A stretch of 43,275 bases of DNA from a virus. The notes under the pieces were generated by a model, which was not told the origin of the DNA, did not search any database, and was given only the letters and a program-made list of their open reading frames with translations. Below, in pieces: positions 1 through 8,783 of the stretch. Made by a program: the position numbers and the translations under genes. Position 1 is the stretch's first letter, and every line of letters begins with the position of its first letter. The DNA lies in the IMG/VR virus record IMGVR_UViG_3300030102_006326, positions 1 to 43,275 of that record; one strand, 5' to 3'.

Positions 1-3000
1 CAATCTTCCATATTGTTCTCTTATGTCTATACCTGCATCATTTACTGACAGTGTGCTTCCATCGAATGTCAGATTAGCCTCGCCGTTCAAGGCACTGCTG
101 CTGCTGAATGTGGCTACTCTATTGTCAGCGCCATTAGCAACTGACCCGACAGCACCAGAACCCACATTGTTGGCAATGTAGTCGAACACTGCGTTTCCTG
201 TGACTAGACCTGCTTCGCCGTCCGCTACACCGGACTCCCCATCTGTTGCCACTGCCTTGACCGCAGCAGCACCTAGACCCAAGTTGGATCGTGCGGTGCT
301 TGCACTGGTTAAGTCAGACAAATTACTTGCTTTAGCCAATTTAGTCCCTATGCTGTTCGTTATGGTCGTATGGAAGGACGCATCGTCATTGATGGCTGCT
401 GCTAGTTCGTTCAGTGTATCCAGAGCGCCGGGGGCGCTGTCTATCAGGTTAGCAACTTCATTGTCAACGTAAGCCTTGATGGATTGCTGAGACGCTGCAT
501 GACTTGCAGAGTTGGATGCCATATTGTCTTCATCTTTGAGATCCAAAGTGACTGTCACCGCGCCTGTGTTCCCCCCTCCTGTAAGTCCTGTGCCAGCAGT
601 CACACCAGTGATGTCTCCTGTGTTAGTGGTGTATCCGAATGACTCTATCCTGTCATTCACGGCAGCAGCCGTCATTAGGACGGCATCGCTGTCAGAGAAG
701 GATTCACTGCTCAATTGAATTGCTGCTGCTCCGAACTCGCTTACTGTTAGGCCGGACACATTGAATGTTATCGTCTCATTTCCTGATTGATTCGTGGTTA
801 GATTTCCTCCTCCAGAAAGGCCTGTTCCTGCTGTTAGTGTTATTGTGGCGTCGTTAGCAGTTGTCGTTGATGCTATTGTCATCTGTGATGACGAATCGTG
901 AGTTAGAGTTATGCCGCTACCTGCGACCATGGTGATATCTTGAGTGCCGCTGCTTGCACCGCTCTTAGTTAGTCTTAGAATTATATCATCAGTGGAATCA
1001 ACGAAGGAAGATGTGAAGACATTCTGAGTGTTGGTATCACTAGCCGCGAATGTCAGATTGTTCTGCATATAGGTCTTGAGTCGTCCCATTGTCGCTTTCT
1101 TGTTAGTTCCGTTAGCACCGTCGTCAACTGCGAACAAATCAGCATCTACTAAGGCAGCACCGATATCTGTCATGCCATCGAGATCTAACGAGAATGTCTT
1201 TCCTGACAGACCGATGCCCCCTCCAGATGCGACAGCGAGATGCTGAGTCACGTTGGATTCAGCGATTCTCGCATCGGCAAAGGTTCCTGAGTTTATCTTA
1301 CTGGTAGCCAAGTTCGGTATGTCCGATGCTGATAATCCGTCATCTAGTATGTTAATTTCAGCGAGTGTGGCTGTAATTCCCAAATTGGTGAGTGCATTTG
1401 TTTTCTGGGTTGATGTCAGGCTCTGATTGCTAACATCTATCCTTAATCTGTTCCCAAGAGATGTTGTGACCGTTGAAGAGAAACTTGCATCGTCATTTAT
1501 CGCTGCGGCCAATTCATTGAGTGTGTTCAAAGCGCCCGGAGCGGAGTCCACTAAACTTGCTACCTCACCGTCAACATATGCTTTGATAGATTGTTGACTC
1601 GCAGCAGCAGTATTGCTGTTTGAGGCAAAGTTGTCCTCATCCAACAGTTGTAGTTGAGTGTTGGTATCAACTGCCGCTATGGTGATGTTCTCTGCATCGA
1701 CATGTGTCAGAGTTATGTTAGATCCTGCTGTGATCTTGACATCCTGAGTGCCACTGCTTGCTCCGCTCTTTGTCAGTCTCAAAATTATATCGTCAGATGA
1801 ATCAACAAATGATGACGAGAATACATTCTGAGTATTTGTATCGGTTGTAAAGGTCAGGTTGCTCTGCATGTATGCCCTTAGTCTGGACATCTCCGCTTTC
1901 CTATTCGTTCCATCCGCTCCATCATCGACAATCAAGAGATCCGAATCGACGAGTCCAGCACCAATGTCTGCCATACCATCTATGTCTAATGAGAATGTCT
2001 TGCCAGAGAGTCCTATACCTCCTTGAGATGCCACTGCTAAGTGTTGAGTGACGTTGCTCTGCGCTATCCTCCCATCTGCAAATGTCCCAGAGGTTATCTT
2101 GGATGCCGCTAAGTTGGGTATGTCTGATGCTGATAGATTGACACTCATTGTATCTCCAGACAATGATAGACCTGTGCCAGCAGAGAGATTAGTATCATCG
2201 CTAATATCTATCTGTCCTAGTGTTATCGCTTGACCAGATATTGATAGATAATCGTGGCTAGATGTGTCTAAAGTCACTGGAGTTGAGGCAATGGTCACTG
2301 CACCACCAGACTCACTGATAGTGACCCCTGAACCCGCAGTGAATGCTAGGGTTTCACCATTGGCTAATGTGTTGCCTCCAGCAGTCACCGTTCTAGGAGC
2401 CGTTAAGTAGGATTGAAGATCACTTATCTGAGACTCTGTTATGGAGAGTGCCGCCTGATGCTGAGTCACGCTTCCCTGTGATATTCTTGCATTTGCAAAT
2501 GTCCCAGATGTAATTTTACTCGTAGCGAGACTTGGTATGTCTGAGGCAGCAAGCCCATCATCGAGTATGTTGATCTCGGCTAAGGATGCTGTTATTCCTA
2601 GATTCGTCAGTGCATTCCCTTGTTGAGTTGAGTTTAAACCTTGATTGCTGACATCCACCCTCAATCTGTTTCCTAAAGAAGTGGCAGTGGTAGTTGAGAA
2701 ACTGGCATCGTCCCCCAATGCTGCTGCAAGTTCATTCAAAGTGTTGAGTGCAGAGGGCGCTGAGTCGATGAGATTGGCCACCTCTGCATCGACATATGCC
2801 TTGATTGATTGCTGGCTTGCTGCGGCAGTGGCACTGTTTGAACTCATATCGTCTTCATCTAAGAGAGTCAACGTCGATGCTATCGTGACTGCCCCCCCGC
2901 TCTCGGATATTGATATCGATGCGCCAGCGGTGAACGCCAGCGTCTCTCCGTTGGCGAGGGTGTTGCCACCTGCGGTGACTGTTCTGGGAGCAGTTAAGTA

Positions 3001-4623
3001 GGATTGAAGATCACTTATCTGGGATTCAGTGATTGATAGAGCAGCCTGATGCTGTGTCACGTTTGAAGCCGCGATCCTAGCATCTGCAAAGGTCCCACTG
3101 GTTATCTTGCTCGTAGCCAAGTTTGGGATGTCGGATGCTGCTAGACCGTATCCTCCAGATACAGATACATCTCCTGTAATCACTATGTCTGCATTGACTT
3201 GGACGTTTCCAGTTCCGTGAGGAGAAAGTGTGATGTCACTGTTGCCGGATCCAGTTGAGAGTGTCAGGGGAGAGGATGTCTGTATGGTTCCACCTGATCC
3301 AGTGGTTATTATCCTCAGGTCAAAGTCATCTGATGCTGGAGACTTGAGATCTATGAATGCGCCAGTGTCTCCACCTATCTCTATCGACTGGTATCCTGTC
3401 CCGCCTCCTCCTATGCCTATGACCTCGCCTGCTCCATTGTTTATCTCCAACTTGGCCCCATCGTATGTGAGCGTGGCCTCTGCATTGAGCGTGGAGGAGG
3501 ACGTGCTTGTGATGACTCTGTTATCTGCGCCATTGGCAAGGGACTGAGTGGCGAGGGCTCCAAGGCCAAGGTTCGTCCTAGCCGTAGCAGCGTTGGGAAG
3601 ATCGGACAAGTTGCTGGCCTTGGCTAACTTGGTCCCTATGCTCGTTGTTATGGTGGTGGTGAAACTCGCGTCGTCGCCTATGGCAGCAGCCAACTCGTTC
3701 AACGTGTCGAGGACGCCCGGAGCGCCATCAACGAGATTGCTGACAGACGTATCGACATAGGACTTGGTAGCGATGGTGTTTGTATCGACATTGAGTGTGA
3801 CATCTCCGCTCGTCCCCCCACCTGACAACCCCGTCCCCGCTGCCACTCCTGTTATGTCACCTGTCTCAGTGGTAAATCCAAATGACAGGATCTTGTCCTC
3901 GATGGCAGCAGCCGTCATGATAGCCGTGTCCGAGTCAGCGAAGGACTCCGATGATGTGATAAGGGCAGAGTCGGCTATGTCCGTAATGTCGATGGTTGAC
4001 TCAGTGGCTAGACTCCCAAGCCCCAATGAGGTTCTTACCGTTGCACCGGATTCTGCGACCCATGTCGATCCATCGCTGACTATGAATGCGCCGTCTGAAT
4101 GAGTAAGAGCGGCTAAGGCGGATAAATCAGTATCGAAAGCCTGAGCCTGACCGACAGTGACTGCTCCAGTCGCTGGGTTGACGACGGTCCCTCCATCCCC
4201 TGTCGCATCGAGTGTGAATGTGACGACCTCGCATTGGAGTGTGTATCTGAAGAGTTTCTTCGATCTGTCAGATAAGTCAGTCCTCGTCTTGAAGATGATC
4301 CTGTCGAAGTTGATGCCATCCCCTTTCCTGAAGGCATGGAGGATTCTCCTTGTCTCATCCCTGAGTTCAGACAATCTCTCCCTTGTTTTGACGCTCCTAA
4401 TGTCTATGGTCAGGTTGACGTGTTGATTCACGAAGTCATAGAGCAACTCTGGCTGTGCCTCATTGTGAGCCGTCTCAAATATTCTGATTACATCCTTGTC
4501 GAGCATCCTGACTCTCTTGGCGTCTCCCTTGTCGAGATCAGCGATGTCCTCTATACTTGGTTGGGGAGGTTTGTTCCAATTGGATTGGAGAATGTCAACC
4601 AATGATGCAATTGCGTCAGCCAT
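1..4623 (-). CDS. Repetitive tail-fibre-like protein, partial (C-terminus off the left edge)
   Basis: An open minus-strand frame starts at ATG 4623 (MADAIASLVDIL) and runs 1541 codons to base 1 without a stop. The protein continues outside the window. The first ~140 residues are non-repetitive and helical. The rest is rich in S, T, G, D and N and built from long imperfect repeats (listed separately) containing motifs such as TLNELAAA, SDIPNLATSKI, GTGLSGGG and LRLTKSGASSGTQD. This composition and modularity are typical of trimeric tail fibres and host-recognition proteins of marine phages, where repeats form an extended shaft and the adhesin tip is C-terminal, here the missing part. The start overlaps the end of the 88-residue gene upstream by 8 bases. 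Fibre is inferred from architecture; no specific family was recognised. Confidence 0.75.
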   Translation of the reverse strand, partial: MADAIASLVDILQSNWNKPPQPSIEDIADLDKGDAKRVRMLDKDVIRIFETAHNEAQPELLYDFVNQHVNLTIDIRSVKTRERLSELRDETRRILHAFRKGDGINFDRIIFKTRTDLSDRSKKLFRYTLQCEVVTFTLDATGDGGTVVNPATGAVTVGQAQAFDTDLSALAALTHSDGAFIVSDGSTWVAESGATVRTSLGLGSLATESTIDITDIADSALITSSESFADSDTAIMTAAAIEDKILSFGFTTETGDITGVAAGTGLSGGGTSGDVTLNVDTNTIATKSYVDTSVSNLVDGAPGVLDTLNELAAAIGDDASFTTTITTSIGTKLAKASNLSDLPNAATARTNLGLGALATQSLANGADNRVITSTSSSTLNAEATLTYDGAKLEINNGAGEVIGIGGGGTGYQSIEIGGDTGAFIDLKSPASDDFDLRIITTGSGGTIQTSSPLTLSTGSGNSDITLSPHGTGNVQVNADIVITGDVSVSGGYGLAASDIPNLATSKITSGTFADARIAASNVTQHQAALSITESQISDLQSYLTAPRTVTAGGNTLANGETLAFTAGASISISESGGAVTIASTLTLLDEDDMSSNSATAAASQQSIKAYVDAEVANLIDSAPSALNTLNELAAALGDDASFSTTTATSLGNRLRVDVSNQGLNSTQQGNALTNLGITASLAEINILDDGLAASDIPSLATSKITSGTFANARISQGSVTQHQAALSITESQISDLQSYLTAPRTVTAGGNTLANGETLAFTAGSGVTISESGGAVTIASTPVTLDTSSHDYLSISGQAITLGQIDISDDTNLSAGTGLSLSGDTMSVNLSASDIPNLAASKITSGTFADGRIAQSNVTQHLAVASQGGIGLSGKTFSLDIDGMADIGAGLVDSDLLIVDDGADGTNRKAEMSRLRAYMQSNLTFTTDTNTQNVFSSSFVDSSDDIILRLTKSGASSGTQDVKITAGSNITLTHVDAENITIAAVDTNTQLQLLDEDNFASNSNTAAASQQSIKAYVDGEVASLVDSAPGALNTLNELAAAINDDASFSSTVTTSLGNRLRIDVSNQSLTSTQKTNALTNLGITATLAEINILDDGLSASDIPNLATSKINSGTFADARIAESNVTQHLAVASGGGIGLSGKTFSLDLDGMTDIGAALVDADLFAVDDGANGTNKKATMGRLKTYMQNNLTFAASDTNTQNVFTSSFVDSTDDIILRLTKSGASSGTQDITMVAGSGITLTHDSSSQMTIASTTTANDATITLTAGTGLSGGGNLTTNQSGNETITFNVSGLTVSEFGAAAIQLSSESFSDSDAVLMTAAAVNDRIESFGYTTNTGDITGVTAGTGLTGGGNTGAVTVTLDLKDEDNMASNSASHAASQQSIKAYVDNEVANLIDSAPGALDTLNELAAAINDDASFHTTITNSIGTKLAKASNLSDLTSASTARSNLGLGAAAVKAVATDGESGVADGEAGLVTGNAVFDYIANNVGSGAVGSVANGADNRVATFSSSSALNGEANLTFDGSTLSVNDAGIDIREQYGRL
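940..2058 (-). repeat. Two ~105-residue repeat blocks in the fibre gene
   Basis: Blocks 940-1256 and 1745-2058 encode nearly the same protein segment. Both contain VTQHLAVAS, GGIGLSGKTFSLD, a TN-[RK]-KA linker, NTQNVF and DDIILRLTKSGASSGTQD. They are in the same frame and orientation. Confidence 0.85.
2296..3060 (-). repeat. Two ~58-residue repeat blocks in the fibre gene
   Basis: Blocks 2296-2470 and 2886-3060 encode the same segment (SITESQISDLQSYLTAPRTV, then ANGETLAFTAG). A stretch of about 29 bases around 2403 and 2994 is identical at the DNA level, so this pair is the most recent duplication or has been homogenised by recombination. Confidence 0.85.
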
Positions 4624-4882
4624 CCGTCATCACATCCTGCCTCTTCCTCTGCGCCATCTCGTATGCCACTCGATATGGGTTGTTATTCATGATCATCTCC
4701 ACGTTGCGCTCTATCTCCTTTTCTGAGAAAGGCGAGCCGTCCGCCTCGTTCATAGCCATCTCTGCATTCTTTATCTTCATTCTGTATGCAGGCTCTTTTG
4801 CGACCATCTCATTCGCTGCCTTTGACTCGTTGTCGAAAGCCTTCTTGAGGTCTTTGAGATAGTCTATGAATCGATCATCCAC
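4616..4882 (-). CDS. Small charged helical protein, unknown function
   Basis: This 88-residue protein starts with GTG at 4882 (MDDRFIDYLKDLKKAF), just after the stop of the 530-residue gene, and overlaps the fibre start by 8 bases. It is rich in E, K, N and M and predicted to be almost entirely alpha-helical, with no cysteines and no membrane segment. The tight overlap suggests translational coupling with the fibre gene. A small fibre chaperone or connector would fit the position, but no family was recognised. Confidence 0.7.
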   Translation of the reverse strand: MDDRFIDYLKDLKKAFDNESKAANEMVAKEPAYRMKIKNAEMAMNEADGSPFSEKEIERNVEMIMNNNPYRVAYEMAQRKRQDVMTDG

Positions 4883-4885
4883 AGA

Positions 4886-6478
4886 TTAACCACCCATTCC
4901 TGCGACAATTATCGTTTCTTGATACGGGGTTAGAAGTTGCTTTATCTCTGACTCCATTCTCTGAACCTTGGCACTGATATCGATGTTGCTCGTCCCCTCT
5001 GGGAAGAGGGCAGTGTAGTCATCGGTTAGCATGATGTCCATCGCCACAAGTTTAGTGCAGGCATCCTCTATCGCCTTGTCGAGATACCTCTCGCCATAGA
5101 CGTATGATATCTTCAGGCTGTGATTCTCAAAGAAGGGATACTGGTTGTTGAATAGTATCGCGCCATTATCCTCCATCGACCACCAGTCTTTCTGCCGCTG
5201 CTCCTCTGTCGCATCAGAGGAGAACTTGTGCTGCTTGACAGTGCCACTAACACTGAGTGCGTTTGCGAAAGATGATGTCAAGTCTGCTTGAACCGTGATT
5301 GTGTTGTCACTCCTTGAGCATCGTGCAACGTGAACTGCATCTCCATTGCCCTCTATGAAATACAATCCGTGTCCTTGGACAAAGCCAGATGCATCGTCTA
5401 GGACGAATGTTGATCCGTTGACGGATGAGATGGTCGCTTGCACGTCTGTCCCATGGGATGTGGCAAAGCAATGAGAATTGGTAAATGCTATTGTCGTGTC
5501 CTCTCCTTCATCTGTGGACCTCATGCTGCTCAGACAGACAACACCATCTCCATCATCACTGTTAGCACTGGCTAGAAACTCGTTGTTGACGTTCAGGTTG
5601 CTTCCACTCTCTGTCAAGGACCCTATCTGTATGACTGCCTTGCCTGCCTCCAGATCGGTGTTGATGAGGTTTGATATCTCCTGTGCTATTGTCTTGGGCC
5701 CGAAGTCTTTTGACCATGTTGTAGATGTTGATCCTGTTTGTAATGTGGCTACATGAGCGACATTCGGGCACAAGAATATCTTCTCCGTCCCTGCGAACCT
5801 ATGTGGTTCAGTTATTGTGAACTTAATTCTGGCCGCTGCCAACTCCCGGTAGTAGTCACCTTGCCAGACACTCAGTCTCAATACTCTCTGGACTGCCCTG
5901 TTGTTGAGATAGACAGCGCCAACGTAATCGGTGTAGTATCTCCTTCGATATGGCTTGAACGTGGTGAAGTTCTGATACTCATCGACCTTTATCCTCGGCC
6001 TCCATGCCATTCTTGTGAGTGTGTCAATGTAGTCCTGCTTCACCTTGATGAGATGCTCAACATGGGATTTCGTTATCCCTCGCTCCTTGCTATTGCTCAA
6101 TGCAGACTGAGGCTGAATGTATCCATTCCTGTTTGATGCTGATTGGTATGCTGTTCCGGGGTTAGCGGCAATGAGGTTCACGACACCACTGCTTCCAGAT
6201 GATGATACACCCGTCAATGTCAACGTGCTGCCAACAGCGTCATTGTCATCATAGATCAATATGGAATCACCACTGGCGTATCCCCATCTCCTGTAATCCG
6301 CTCCTGCTACGGGCATGAGTATATTGGACCCAGACACGGACGTGTCTCCTGCAAGGGGAGTCCTCTCTGGGAGGGGGAGTTGCAAGAATTGCTCTATCTT
6401 GGAAACCGTCGTATATACGAGTTCGTCAGGATAGAGAGGCTGACTAGGACGATGACCGGGATTGAACACTCGCGGCAT
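4886..6478 (-). CDS. Predicted virion structural protein (tail/baseplate region), unknown family
   Basis: A 530-residue protein starts at ATG 6478 (MPRVFNPGHRPSQ). The middle is rich in beta-prone segments with S, T and G (for example GSTLTLTGVSSSGSSG), while the C-terminal ~100 residues are helical. It has no transmembrane segment and no visible catalytic motif. It lies between small zinc-type proteins and the fibre gene in the late module, which suggests a tail, adaptor or baseplate part. This is inferred from position and composition only. Confidence 0.7.
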   Translation of the reverse strand: MPRVFNPGHRPSQPLYPDELVYTTVSKIEQFLQLPLPERTPLAGDTSVSGSNILMPVAGADYRRWGYASGDSILIYDDNDAVGSTLTLTGVSSSGSSGVVNLIAANPGTAYQSASNRNGYIQPQSALSNSKERGITKSHVEHLIKVKQDYIDTLTRMAWRPRIKVDEYQNFTTFKPYRRRYYTDYVGAVYLNNRAVQRVLRLSVWQGDYYRELAAARIKFTITEPHRFAGTEKIFLCPNVAHVATLQTGSTSTTWSKDFGPKTIAQEISNLINTDLEAGKAVIQIGSLTESGSNLNVNNEFLASANSDDGDGVVCLSSMRSTDEGEDTTIAFTNSHCFATSHGTDVQATISSVNGSTFVLDDASGFVQGHGLYFIEGNGDAVHVARCSRSDNTITVQADLTSSFANALSVSGTVKQHKFSSDATEEQRQKDWWSMEDNGAILFNNQYPFFENHSLKISYVYGERYLDKAIEDACTKLVAMDIMLTDDYTALFPEGTSNIDISAKVQRMESEIKQLLTPYQETIIVAGMGG

Positions 6479-6509
6479 AACACATCATCCTCCATCATCT
6501 CATCGAAAT

Positions 6510-6692
6510 TTACATTCTTATTCTCATTCGCCTTCGCATCCTATTTGCTTCCCTTCTAGCGGGACAGGCCCTCATCGTGTGATTCATCTTTGGACAATCG
6601 CCATTAGTCATATCCTCTGTAAAATCACACACTGTGCAATAAAGGGCTTTCACTATTTTTTCCCATATCTCATCTACTTCTTCTGTCATCAT
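6510..6692 (-). CDS. Small cysteine/histidine protein with an arginine-rich tail
   Basis: This 60-residue protein starts at ATG 6692, with its ATGA overlapping the stop of the preceding gene. It contains a C-x2-C pair near residues 19-22, two later cysteines and a histidine, a possible zinc site. The C-terminus is an arginine/methionine-rich tail (RRMRIRM) that could bind nucleic acid. No family recognised. Confidence 0.6.
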   Translation of the reverse strand: MMTEEVDEIWEKIVKALYCTVCDFTEDMTNGDCPKMNHTMRACPARREANRMRRRMRIRM

Positions 6693-7027
6693 CCATGCCT
6701 CCCTAAGTTGTAGTCAATCGGTCCACCGCACCCAGCGCATTTGGGGGCCCAGCAGAAATGTAGTAGTCCGCATGACATGCACCTTGTTCCTGCACCTATG
6801 TTCTGTATATCGAATCTTTGCTTTCCTGAAACCTTCATCTTGATGTTCTGCGCGTTCCTCATGTTATCGGCGCTGAATGGCGATTGGTCCTCTGCGACGA
6901 ATCCACCGTCATTGCCAGCGATCTCAGCGAGGCGGACCTTCCGCCTGCGCTCTATTTCGTGTGCCTCTTCAAAGCAGATGTCACCTAGTTCAAGCCCCAA
7001 GGGAAAGCCCCCTTCAGGCCCTTCCAC
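6689..7027 (-). CDS. Small zinc-ribbon protein, unknown function
   Basis: A 112-residue protein with a GTG start at 7027, overlapping the upstream gene by 14 bases and the downstream one by 4. Near the C-terminus are the paired motifs CMSCG and CAGCG about 15 residues apart, a four-cysteine zinc ribbon. The N-terminal two thirds are acidic and helical. The start is uncertain because GTG 7027 lacks a clear ribosome site. It belongs to the late module by position; the role is unknown. Confidence 0.6.
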   Translation of the reverse strand: MEGPEGGFPLGLELGDICFEEAHEIERRRKVRLAEIAGNDGGFVAEDQSPFSADNMRNAQNIKMKVSGKQRFDIQNIGAGTRCMSCGLLHFCWAPKCAGCGGPIDYNLGRHG

Positions 7028-7325
7028 CAGTGACCGAGATGAATGTGACTACTGTGGAGAGATCAGTTGCGCTGTCAACCTCATCCAATGCGTCTCCATC
7101 TGCCCCTGCTTCAAACGCTTTGAGTTTCTTGTTTGTTCGGTCATATCCGAAGACGAAGCCGCCGCTGGTTTCGACCATTACAGTCTCGATGTTGCTGACG
7201 TATGTCGTCAAATCGAGGGCCTCTCCACCAGTGGGATAGGAATCATCAAAGGTTATTTTCAGTGCGACGGTGAGTCGGTTTCCCGTCACGTTTGTTCTTC
7301 CGAGTTGTTCGACAGTAAGGGCCAT
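7014..7325 (-). CDS. Small beta-rich late protein, unknown function
   Basis: About 103 residues (MALTVEQLGRTNV). ATG at 7325 is preferred over an in-frame TTG two codons upstream. The sequence alternates hydrophobic and polar residues in strand-like segments (LTVALKITF, ETVMVETSGGFVFGYD) with no cysteines or membrane helix. Size, composition and position between capsid and tail genes suit a head-tail joining, tail-tube or decoration protein, but nothing specific is recognisable. Confidence 0.65.
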   Translation of the reverse strand: MALTVEQLGRTNVTGNRLTVALKITFDDSYPTGGEALDLTTYVSNIETVMVETSGGFVFGYDRTNKKLKAFEAGADGDALDEVDSATDLSTVVTFISVTGGRA

Positions 7326-7372
7326 TGTCAATCACACTATCTGCAATCCATTATAACGGATTCGGATTTTTT

Positions 7373-7909
7373 TCACTCAAACAGCACTGTGAGCCTTAGA
7401 GATCCCGTGTCCGAGTCGAATGTCCCGGCAGACGTTGCGACCTTGAAAGTGACCTGTCCACAGACAAGCCCGTTCCATGCAGCAGGCTCATCGATGGTGA
7501 CTGTCCCTGCCTTTGAACTGGCTGGAGCCGTGACTGTGAAGTGCAATCCGCTTGTGGCTCCTCCATCTGCATTCATGTTGCCACCCTCTGATGTCTGGAA
7601 ATGCAGAGGCGTGTTGCTTGCGTTCCTGAAATCGAGATCTTCCAGACTATCGCAATATGAGTATTGATTACCCGCTGCGTCTTCGATGTCCATGAGTATC
7701 GACAATGAGCCTGATGTTGCAGTGGTGCTTGTGGACGTGCATCGGCTTGGATCTATAATGATCCTCCCGATCTTCCCATTCAAGAACACTGTCTTGGACT
7801 CGTTGTTCGCACTTGCTAGGCCGTCGAACTCAATGACCTTGCGGTTCACGCGGACGCGACTGGCATAGCGTCCATCGCCGTCAATGTAGTCAGTGTAGTT
7901 ATCTACCAT
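7373..7909 (-). CDS. Beta-rich late structural protein, unknown family
   Basis: A protein of about 178 residues. ATG at 7909 is preferred; an in-frame TTG at 7915 overlaps the upstream stop. It is rich in beta-prone segments and T, S and G, including GKIGRIIIDPSRC and HFTVTAPASSKAGTVTIDEP, and ends in LRLTVLFE. The similarity in ending to the 125-residue protein at 8368-8745 (TVRLTFLYR) suggests related jelly-roll-like virion proteins. Placed one gene away from the capsid cluster; exact role unknown. Confidence 0.65.
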   Translation of the reverse strand: MVDNYTDYIDGDGRYASRVRVNRKVIEFDGLASANNESKTVFLNGKIGRIIIDPSRCTSTSTTATSGSLSILMDIEDAAGNQYSYCDSLEDLDFRNASNTPLHFQTSEGGNMNADGGATSGLHFTVTAPASSKAGTVTIDEPAAWNGLVCGQVTFKVATSAGTFDSDTGSLRLTVLFE

Positions 7910-7911
7910 GA

Positions 7912-8355
7912 TCAAGCACCGCTGAGATATGCCGTGGCTTTCTCAGTCAGTGATGCCTTCGTGTCAGTGTTGCTGACTGATAGTCCTCTCTCGGAACACC
8001 ATGTCATCATCTGAGCGCGAGTCATTGATTGATCAAATCCGCCATCGTCTGAAGTTTCTGGTTCAGCAGCAGGCTCGGCAACGGGCTCTGGCTCCTCAAC
8101 AACCTCTGGGGCTGGAGAGGGGGCCGGAGCCGCTGCTTCGACTGCTTGCTTCATTTTCTCGGTCTTTTCCTTTGCACCCGCATCAACGATCTCCCACATC
8201 GTCACACCCGCCTCTATCGAGGGGCGTATATGTTCTTCGATCCATGCGTCTGGGATATCGGTTCGCTCCATACCTCTTGAGAACCCGTATGGGACTCCAT
8301 AAACGAGGAACTCAGTGTATGGACGCGCACCGACGTATCGTAGAGTCAGAGCCAT
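7912..8355 (-). CDS. Late protein with C-terminal HeH/SAP-like helix domain
   Basis: 147 residues, starting ATG 8355 (MALTLRYVGARPY). The N-terminal ~65 residues form a compact domain, followed by a Pro/Ala/Glu linker around residues 73-100. The final ~40 residues (MTRAQMMTWCSERGLSV, then KASLTEKATAYL) match the spacing of HeH/SAP/Rho-N type helix-extension-helix domains, which bind DNA and are common in small phage proteins encoded beside the capsid gene. By neighbourhood it may be a head-completion or connector protein. The domain call is by pattern only. Confidence 0.65.
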   Translation of the reverse strand: MALTLRYVGARPYTEFLVYGVPYGFSRGMERTDIPDAWIEEHIRPSIEAGVTMWEIVDAGAKEKTEKMKQAVEAAAPAPSPAPEVVEEPEPVAEPAAEPETSDDGGFDQSMTRAQMMTWCSERGLSVSNTDTKASLTEKATAYLSGA

Positions 8356-8367
8356 CTAGGGCTCACC

Positions 8368-8745
8368 TCATCTGTATAGGAACGTAAGTCGAACCGTGTC
8401 GCCGTCTTGACCAGCGGATGCTGGCGTTAGTTTGAGCAACGTGTTGGTCGATACGTTTCCTGCAACCGTGAAGGCGTTTCCGCCAGCAGTCGTGATGTTG
8501 TGAGCGCCGAGGATGCCTATGAGGGCAGATCCAGACACTGCGTTGGTTGCAAGTGCTAGGTCGTATGCAAAGGCTGCATCGCCGTCAGTCACAACCACAT
8601 CAACGATAGCCAGACTGATCGTGCCAGTCGCTGCGTTGCTTCCAATTGGGCTCTGTATCCATTCTGTGTCGTCTTTTCCAACACCGCCGTAAAGGCGGCT
8701 GTTGAATACTACTGTTCCGTTTCCTGTTAAGTTTGTGTTTGCCAT
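8368..8745 (-). CDS. Candidate capsid decoration or head-associated protein
   Basis: 125 residues, starting ATG 8745 (MANTNLTGNGTVVF), directly after the major capsid gene in transcription order and preceded by a strong ribosome site. It is small, rich in A, G, T and V, and predicted to be mostly beta strand, with no cysteine or membrane segment. Genes of this size and composition next to an HK97-type capsid gene often encode decoration or stabilisation proteins, but this is a position-based inference. Confidence 0.65.
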   Translation of the reverse strand: MANTNLTGNGTVVFNSRLYGGVGKDDTEWIQSPIGSNAATGTISLAIVDVVVTDGDAAFAYDLALATNAVSGSALIGILGAHNITTAGGNAFTVAGNVSTNTLLKLTPASAGQDGDTVRLTFLYR

Positions 8746-8751
8746 CTTTTT

Positions 8752-8758
8752 TCACCTC
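8752..8758 (-). promoter_or_regulatory. Ribosome binding site for the 125-residue protein
   Basis: Minus-strand GAGGTGA lies 6 bases before ATG 8745, a near-perfect match to the 16S rRNA 3' end and the same form as before the capsid gene. Confidence 0.8.
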
Positions 8759-8783
8759 TTATTTTCTCCACCATAGTCTCCAA

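Larger units (their letters stand above)
371..3770 (-). repeat. Four copies of a ~45-residue fibre repeat
   Basis: Coding repeats lie near 371-500, 1480-1605, 2690-2825 and 3640-3770. Each encodes a unit with the order K-[AS]-Y-V-D, then S/G-A-P, then TLNELAAA and DDASF. The copies are spaced about 1 kb apart and diverge more at the DNA than the protein level, indicating old duplications under selection. Confidence 0.85.

Noticed and set aside
200-4605. Several plus-strand frames opposite the fibre gene
   Set aside because: They follow the repeat composition of the minus-strand fibre, have low-complexity sequence and lack ribosome sites; they are reading-frame shadows.
6741-7667. A 308-codon plus-strand frame
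   Set aside because: It overlaps three well-supported minus-strand genes with natural overlaps; the protein is cysteine-rich and not protein-like.
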